Source: an uncultured Collinsella sp. | GTDB taxonomy: Bacteria > Actinomycetota > Coriobacteriia > Coriobacteriales > Coriobacteriaceae | Reading direction: 5' to 3' | Assembly: GCA_958403385.1 (NCBI GenBank) | Contig: CATXXC010000004.1 | Location: 61,120 to 125,119 of the forward strand | Length of the DNA: 64,000 nucleotides | In this document: piece by piece, positions 59,439 through 64,000 of the stretch | How positions within the stretch are numbered: the stretch's first letter is position 1 | Layout of the letters: every line of letters begins with the position of its first letter | Position numbers and translations under genes: made by a program | The notes under the pieces: model-generated | What the model was told of the DNA's origin: nothing | What the model saw: only the letters and a program-made list of their open reading frames with translations | The model's database searches: none

Positions 59439-61403
59439 CTAGTACATCTTTGCGCCGGCGGGGATGGAGGCGTCGAGCTGGATCAGGTTGAGGCGCTCCT
59501 CGCCCTCCTCCTCGTGGATAGCACTGATGAGCATGCCGCAGCTGGGGATGCCCATCATCTTGCGCGGAGGCAGATTGGTGATTGCAAGCAGGGTCTTGCC
59601 GACCAGGTCCTCGGGCTCATAGTATTCATGGATGCCGGAGAGGATGGTGCGGTCGGTACCGGTACCGTCGTCGAGCGTAAAGTTCAGCAGCTTCTTGGAC
59701 TTCTTGACGGCCTCGCATGCCTTGACCTTCACAGCGCGGAAATCGCTCTTGGAGAAGGTATCAAAGTCGACGAACTCCTCGAACAGCGGCTCAACGGCGA
59801 TCTTGGAGTAATCGAGCGTGGGCTTAAGCGACGTAACGAACGGGCTCGCGGCGCTGCCGGCCTCTGCAGCCTTGGCGGCAGCGGCACCGGACTGGAAACC
59901 CTTCTCGGGCTTCATGTGCGGGAACAGCAGGACGTCGCGGATAGAAGCCTGGTTGGTGAGCAGCATGACCACGCGGTCGATACCAATGCCAATGCCGCCC
60001 GCGGGAGGCATACCGTACTCGAGGGCGCGCACGTAGTCCTCGTCATACTCCATGGCCTCATCGTCGCCGCCGGCCTTCTCGGCCATCTGGGCAGCAAAGC
60101 GCTCGGCCTGATCGACCGGGTCGTTGAGCTCGGAGAATGCGTTGGCGTACTCGTGGCCGGCGATGACCAGCTCAAAGCGGTGGGTCAGACGCGGGTCGTC
60201 CTCAAAACGCTTGGCGAGCGGACTGACCTCGATGGGGTAATCGCACACGAAGGTCGGGTTGACGATGGTGTCCTCGCCCAGCTCATCGTAAATCTCGGCG
60301 ATGATCTTGCCAGCAGTCCACTCGGGCTTGATCTCCAGGCCCTTCTCGCGCGCGGCGGCAGCAAGCTCCTCGACCGGCGTGTCAATGGTGACCTGCTTGC
60401 CGAGCACGTCGGAGACGATGTCGGTCATGGGACGGCTGGCCCACTCACCAGAAAGGTCGATGGTCTGGCCCTGGTACTCGATGACCTCGGGGTTGCCGAT
60501 GGCCTTGTTGGCAGCCTTGATGACACCTTGGGCGAGTGCCTTCATGCCCTCGAGGTCGGAGAAGGCACGGTAGGCCTCCATCGTGGTGAACTCGGGGTTG
60601 TGGGTAAGGTCCATGCCCTCGTTACGGAAGATGCGGCCGATCTCGAACACGCGCTCAAAACCACCGACGATGCAGCGCTTGAGGTGCAGCTCGGTGGCAA
60701 TACGCAGGTAGCACTCCTGATCGAGCGCGTTGAAGTGGGTAATGAACGGCTTGGCGGTAGCGCCGCCTTGGATGGTCTGCAGAATGGGGGTCTCGACCTC
60801 CATGTAGCCGTCGGACTCCATAAAGCGACGGAAGGTGGAGAGAATCTGCGAACGCTTACGGAAGGTCTCGCGAACGTCGTCGTTGGCGATCAGGTCGACA
60901 TAGCGCTGGCGATAGCGGGTCTCCTTATCGGAAAGACCGTGGAACTTCTCGGGCAGCGGACGAACGGCCTTGGCAAGCAGGGTCGCGCTCTTAGGGGCAA
61001 CGGAAAGCTGGCCACGCTGGGTGCGCACGACCACGCCGGTCACGCCCAGGATGTCGCCCAGGTCGAGGGCCTTGAGCGTACTCCAGGCAGCCTCGTCCAT
61101 GTCGTTGATGCGGCAGAACAGCTGAATCTCGGCAGTCGCATCGCGCACGACGATGAACATGATCTTGCCCTGACCGCGCTTGGCGACCACACGGCCGGCG
61201 ATCTTCACGACGTCCTCGGTGTCCTCGCCATCGGCAAGATCGGCGTACTTAGTCTCGATATCGGCGACGTAGTCCTCAAGCTCAGAGTGCTCGGGATAGG
61301 GGTTCTGGCCCGCCTCGAACAGGGCGGCGCGCTTGGCCAGGCGGGTGGCGCGCTCGTCGTTGAGCGTCGATGCCTGATCGGCGGCGTTCTGGTTCTCTGC
61401 CAT
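59439..61403 (-). CDS. lysS: Lysyl-tRNA synthetase fused to a tRNA-binding domain
   Basis: 654 residues, about 150 more than a usual LysRS. N-terminal OB fold (VVKIAGRVVAKRGQGKIMFI), class II core with RNEGMDLTHNPEFTTMEAYR (motif 2) and GGIGIGIDRVVMLLTN (motif 3), ending near residue 505. After an Ala-rich linker comes an EMAPII/CsaA-like OB domain (FRAVKVKACEAVKKSKKLLN, LAITNLPPRKMMGIPSCGML) that binds tRNA non-specifically and is otherwise seen on MetRS or as Trbp. A terminator and greA lie upstream. Confidence 0.95.
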   Translation of the reverse strand: MAENQNAADQASTLNDERATRLAKRAALFEAGQNPYPEHSELEDYVADIETKYADLADGEDTEDVVKIAGRVVAKRGQGKIMFIVVRDATAEIQLFCRINDMDEAAWSTLKALDLGDILGVTGVVVRTQRGQLSVAPKSATLLAKAVRPLPEKFHGLSDKETRYRQRYVDLIANDDVRETFRKRSQILSTFRRFMESDGYMEVETPILQTIQGGATAKPFITHFNALDQECYLRIATELHLKRCIVGGFERVFEIGRIFRNEGMDLTHNPEFTTMEAYRAFSDLEGMKALAQGVIKAANKAIGNPEVIEYQGQTIDLSGEWASRPMTDIVSDVLGKQVTIDTPVEELAAAAREKGLEIKPEWTAGKIIAEIYDELGEDTIVNPTFVCDYPIEVSPLAKRFEDDPRLTHRFELVIAGHEYANAFSELNDPVDQAERFAAQMAEKAGGDDEAMEYDEDYVRALEYGMPPAGGIGIGIDRVVMLLTNQASIRDVLLFPHMKPEKGFQSGAAAAKAAEAGSAASPFVTSLKPTLDYSKIAVEPLFEEFVDFDTFSKSDFRAVKVKACEAVKKSKKLLNFTLDDGTGTDRTILSGIHEYYEPEDLVGKTLLAITNLPPRKMMGIPSCGMLISAIHEEEGEERLNLIQLDASIPAGAKMY

Positions 61404-61416
61404 AAGTTAGCTCCTC

Positions 61417-61454
61417 AAACTAAAACGCTCCCCAGGATTCGGTCCCAGGGAGCG
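61417..61454 (-). terminator. Terminator of greA
   Basis: CGCTCCC (61426-61432) pairs with GGGAGCG (61448-61454), followed on the minus strand by TTTTAGTTTG, just before the lysS start. Confidence 0.8.
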
Positions 61455-61482
61455 AAAACATACCTTTACGCGGGACCGTGGT

Positions 61483-61953
61483 CTAGCGTGCGATCTTGGC
61501 GATGGTGTAGACGCGAGTCTTGCCGGAAGGCGTAACGACCTCGACGGAGTCGCCCTCGCCGTGACCGATGATGGCGTGGCCGACCGGAGACTCGTTGGAG
61601 ATCTTGTGCTCGAGCGAGTTGGTCTCGGTGGTACCGACGAGCGTGACTTCCATGACCTCGCCGTTGGGATCAATCAGCGAAACGGTGGAACCGATGGAGA
61701 CGGTCAGGTCGCCCGTGGTGGCAGCAACCTGAGCGTTGGCGAGGATGGCCTGGATCTCGGCAATACGAGCGGCGTTCTGGGCCTGCTTGTCCTTGGCGGC
61801 GTCGTACTCGGAGTTCTCCGAAAGGTCGCCGAACGCGCGGGCTTCCTTGATGTCCTCGACGATCTCCTTGGCGTAATCGCCCTCACGCCAAGCGAGCTCC
61901 TCGACGAGCTTCTGGCGGCCCTCAGCGGTCAGTACGATCTGGCTTGCGTCCAT
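61483..61953 (-). CDS. greA: Transcription elongation factor GreA
   Basis: 156 residues from ATG 61953 (GGGGAGATATCC upstream); the ATG ten codons earlier has no site. It rescues backtracked RNA polymerase. The coiled-coil N-domain shows LTAEGRQKLVEELAW and GDLSENSEYDAAKDKQ, whose acidic tip activates RNA cleavage; the C-domain shows SPVGHAIIGHGEGD. Confidence 0.97.
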   Translation of the reverse strand: MDASQIVLTAEGRQKLVEELAWREGDYAKEIVEDIKEARAFGDLSENSEYDAAKDKQAQNAARIAEIQAILANAQVAATTGDLTVSIGSTVSLIDPNGEVMEVTLVGTTETNSLEHKISNESPVGHAIIGHGEGDSVEVVTPSGKTRVYTIAKIAR

Positions 61954-62000
61954 ACGGATATCTCCCCAACTCTGATCAAACAATCAACTGTCAACAAAAC

Positions 62001-62034
62001 GAAAAAGACCGGCTAGCCTGCGGGCAAGCCGGTC
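62001..62034 (-). terminator. Terminator of tatA
   Basis: GACCGGCT (62007-62014) pairs with AGCCGGTC (62027-62034); TTTTTCG follows on the minus strand. Confidence 0.85.
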
Positions 62035-62059
62035 AGGTGCTCACCCCAAAGGGATGGGA

Positions 62060-62335
62060 CTACTCTGCGTCCGCGTCGCTGTCCTCTGCCTGCTTCTTCT
62101 TGGCAGCAGCGAGCTTGGCCTCGAGCTCAGCGATCTCCTTGTCCTCCTCGGACTGCTCGACCACGACCTCCTCGGCCTGCTTGGTCTCGGCCTTATCGTC
62201 GCCCTCCATACCCTCGCGGATATTCTTGACGGTAGAGCCGAGGGACTTGCCGAGCTTCGGCAGGTTCTTGGGCCCGAAGATAATCAGGACAACGACGAGA
62301 ATAATGATGAGCTCAGGAGCCCTCAGTCCAAACAT
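62060..62335 (-). CDS. tatA: Sec-independent protein translocase TatA
   Basis: 91 residues from ATG 62335 (GGAGGTCTAC upstream). MFGLRAPELIIILVVVLIIF spans the membrane; GPKNLPKLGKSLGSTVKNIR is the hinge and amphipathic helix of TatA/TatE. The C-terminal tail is acidic and helical (EEDKEIAELEAKLAAAKKKQ). It forms the pore for folded proteins with Arg-Arg signals, such as the lipoprotein at 14982. tatB/tatC are not in this window. Confidence 0.93.
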   Translation of the reverse strand: MFGLRAPELIIILVVVLIIFGPKNLPKLGKSLGSTVKNIREGMEGDDKAETKQAEEVVVEQSEEDKEIAELEAKLAAAKKKQAEDSDADAE

Positions 62336-62408
62336 GTAGACCTCCACAATACAGCGAGACAAGCTCGAATGAGTATACCGCGGGTATCGCGGTATCACAA
62401 CAATAGCT

Positions 62409-62437
62409 AAAAAAAGGGACCGCAAGAAGCGGTCCCT
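62409..62437 (-). terminator. Terminator of tRNA-Pro
   Basis: AGGGACCGC (62415-62423) and its exact complement (62429-62437) with a 5-base loop; TTTTTTT follows on the minus strand. Confidence 0.9.
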
Positions 62438-62447
62438 CCTCATGCTC

Positions 62448-62524
62448 TGGTCGGGTTGACTGGATTTGAACCAGCGACCCCTGCGTCCCGAACGCAGTGC
62501 TCTACCAAACTGAGCCACAACCCG
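62448..62524 (-). tRNA. tRNA-Pro (CGG anticodon)
   Basis: CGGGTTG/CAACCCG acceptor, D-loop GGCTCAGTTTGGTAGAGC, anticodon arm CTGCGTTCGGGACGCAG with CGG, T-arm GCTGGTTCAAATCCAGT, encoded CCA. Confidence 0.96.
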
Positions 62525-62573
62525 TTAGCTCGACTATAGTAACAAAGATTTCCGTCGTGTGCTAGAGAAATTT

Positions 62574-63470
62574 TTACTTCTTTGGCACTTCGACGCGAAC
62601 CGTGTTGGGAATGAACTGCGTCGCGCAGGACCACCAGCCGTTTTGCTGGGCAGCGTCGGCAAGCCTTTCGGCCATGGCGGCGGTGCCGCAAATGGCAAAC
62701 GAGCAGGCACCCGATCCGCACACATCTACAGCAACGGTGCCGTCCTGTTTACGCAGCCAATCGAGAACCGTTTGAATCTGCGGCTCCATCTGTGCGGAAA
62801 TGACACCCAAGTTGTTATGGATGAGTGCATATGCCGTCTCGGCATCACCAGCACGCAAGGCAGAAGCTATCGCGCCGGGCTCGTCCGCAGGCACCGGGGC
62901 CTCGTCAAAACGTCGATAGGCTTCAATTGTCGAAACACTTGCCTCGCGCGGCTTGACCAACACGACGGGCGTTGCGGGCAGCGCGGGGTACTCAGTTGCC
63001 AGCACGTCTCCCCCACCTACGTAGAACGCAGGGCTCGCGTGCAAAAAGAACGGGACGTCAGCACCAATGCCGCGCGCGATGTCGTCGAGCACGGGGTCGG
63101 TGCGATCAATTCCCCAGAGCTCCGCCAAGGCGACAATGACCGCGGCCGCATCCGTCGAGGGGCCGCCCAAGCCGGCGCACAATGGAATGCGCTTCTCAAT
63201 CGTCACGCAGATGTTTGCCTCGCGACCATAATGCTCGGCCATAGCAATCGCAGCCCGATACGCCGTATTCTTTTGCATGGGAAAATCTGATGCTGGAACC
63301 GTCTGGACAGTCAGCGCCTGCGCCGGCGTGACCGTCACGGTATCGGAAAGACTGACGGCTGCCATCAGGGAATCGACCCTGTGGTAGCCGCGGTCATCGC
63401 GCTCGGTATGAACCCCCAGGTAGAGGTTAATCTTTGCCGGCGCGGAAAGGGTCAGGGACCAATCGGTCAC
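62574..63470 (-). CDS. ispE: 4-diphosphocytidyl-2-C-methyl-D-erythritol kinase
   Basis: 298 residues, GHMP kinase of the MEP pathway. LSAPAKINLYLGVHTERDDR is the substrate motif with the catalytic Lys region; IPLCAGLGGPSTDAAAVIVA is the ATP-binding GHMP loop (GLGGGS-S usual, GLGGPST here); VCGSGACSFAICGTA near the end is motif 3. The start is two bases after the veg stop, so these two are co-transcribed. Confidence 0.94.
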   Translation of the reverse strand: MTDWSLTLSAPAKINLYLGVHTERDDRGYHRVDSLMAAVSLSDTVTVTPAQALTVQTVPASDFPMQKNTAYRAAIAMAEHYGREANICVTIEKRIPLCAGLGGPSTDAAAVIVALAELWGIDRTDPVLDDIARGIGADVPFFLHASPAFYVGGGDVLATEYPALPATPVVLVKPREASVSTIEAYRRFDEAPVPADEPGAIASALRAGDAETAYALIHNNLGVISAQMEPQIQTVLDWLRKQDGTVAVDVCGSGACSFAICGTAAMAERLADAAQQNGWWSCATQFIPNTVRVEVPKK

Positions 63471-63472
63471 CG

Positions 63473-63769
63473 CTAGTGCTCCTCGAGCTGATTGCCGAGC
63501 GGGGTAAAAATGTGCTCGCCGCTCTCGGGGTCGAACAGCTCGACCTGACCGGTGAGGACATCGATGTACTGGTAGGACTGACGCGACTTGCGGCCACGAC
63601 GCTCGTCAACCTCGACGATAAAGACGGCGGGGTGCACGCTCTTGATGGTGCCCATGCGCTCGACGACGCGGGTGCGGCCCATGTTGGCCTTCACCTTAAC
63701 GCGATCGCCCACCATATCGGTCAGCTTCTCGTGGATGTCGTCGACGTGATTGACTTCCATCTCTTCCAT
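63473..63769 (-). CDS. veg: Veg-family protein
   Basis: 98 residues from ATG 63769 (GGAGG eight bases upstream; the ATG at 63793 has no site). The VKANMGRTRVVERMGTIKSV and HPAVFIVEVDERRGRKSRQS blocks and the YQYIDVLTGQVEL strand are those of Veg/DUF1021 small beta proteins. In Bacillus, Veg affects biofilm matrix and germination; here, next to ispE, a similar pairing to Firmicutes is kept. Confidence 0.88.
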   Translation of the reverse strand: MEEMEVNHVDDIHEKLTDMVGDRVKVKANMGRTRVVERMGTIKSVHPAVFIVEVDERRGRKSRQSYQYIDVLTGQVELFDPESGEHIFTPLGNQLEEH

Positions 63770-63836
63770 GAACAGGGCCTCCAGAAGGTGCAATTCAAAA
63801 AGGGGATAATACCCCTAAGATAGACAAAACTCTAAT

Positions 63837-63866
63837 ACTATAGCACCCTGCTGCCGTCATACGCAA
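63837..63866 (-). promoter_or_regulatory. Promoter of veg-ispE
   Basis: TTGCGT (63861-63866) and TATAGT (63837-63842), minus strand, 18-bp spacer, about 70 bp before veg. The transcribed leader carries AGGGGTATTATCCCCT, a small hairpin at 63801-63816. Confidence 0.5.
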
Positions 63867-63927
63867 GTAGCTTAAAAAGCCCGGTCCCAAATTGACTACT
63901 TCCTTGATTATCGACTTTATCCGAACA

Positions 63928-63966
63928 CCTCCCACATTCATCCGTACATGTGCGGATGAATGTGGG
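63928..63966. repeat. Perfect inverted repeat near the right edge
   Basis: TCCCACATTCATCCG and its exact complement with an 8-9 base loop (TACATGTG). No T run follows. It may end a gene beyond the window. The final GGGCCGG..CCGGCCC is also palindromic but touches the edge. Confidence 0.7.
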
Positions 63967-64000
63967 AACCCGATACCCTGAGGGCCGGATCGGCCGGCCC

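Noticed and set aside
59139..61535. 798-codon plus-strand reading frame
   Set aside because: Antisense to lysS and crosses element A; composition is that of a shadow frame.
63974..64000. GC-rich palindrome at the right end
   Set aside because: It touches the window edge, so its extent and meaning cannot be judged.

Overview
The window is a dense, GC-rich, mostly minus-strand bacterial chromosome segment. It fits an anaerobic gut actinobacterium of the class Coriobacteriia, most likely Collinsella or a close relative. This is inferred from the actinobacterial order disA-ispD-ispF-cysS-rlmB-NYN, a very large 2-hydroxyacyl-CoA dehydratase activase, a FeoA-FeoB fusion, split tuf/rplKA and rplJL operons, and codon use. 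No 16S gene is present, so the genus is not proven.

Layout. 1-2.2 kb: galU (cut by the edge), rplL and rplJ with an L10-type leader, terminator and promoter. 2.5-17.9 kb: metabolism and transport (aminotransferase, deoxyinosine glycosylase, GH13 amylase, MFS exporter, FeoAB, esterase, EIIA, asnS, WYL-type regulator, three-gene ABC importer). 17.9-23.6 kb: secreted 5'-nucleotidase with an apparent ATA start, MscS channel, and a cytosolic ParB-like/BMP fusion coupled to a phosphoesterase. 23.9-29.1 kb: rplA, rplK, nusG, secE, tRNA-Trp, rpmG, tuf and four more tRNAs. 28.3-29.0 kb is a gene-free tract packed with hairpin repeats. 29.4-41.6 kb: three toxin-antitoxin-like loci (HTH-HipA single gene, hipBA, RelB-type/PIN) around a housekeeping block (NYN, rlmB, cysS, ispF, ispD, disA, mntP, pepD). 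41.7-48.3 kb: an AT-richer RiPP island with a 36-residue Cys-rich precursor, radical SAM/SPASM maturase, ABC transporters, operator-bearing promoter and an XRE/DUF2975 pair. 48.4-64 kb: clpC, the giant activase with its TetR, a DUF2798 protein behind a possible attenuator, a ThrE-type exporter, lysS fused to a tRNA-binding domain, greA, tatA, tRNA-Pro, ispE and veg.

Two things stand out. The first is the RiPP cluster, which has every expected component but an unfamiliar core peptide. The second is a set of intergenic structured repeats: two near-identical 148-bp elements and a divergent relative with compensatory stem changes and a side-swapped internal loop; three 59-bp hairpins repeating at exactly 80 bp; three identical-loop terminator cassettes; and a ~220-bp palindrome overlapping the rplJ promoter. 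These look like selected structures or mobile hairpin elements rather than chance.

All homology calls rest on motifs and family knowledge read by eye. No database search or folding program was run.
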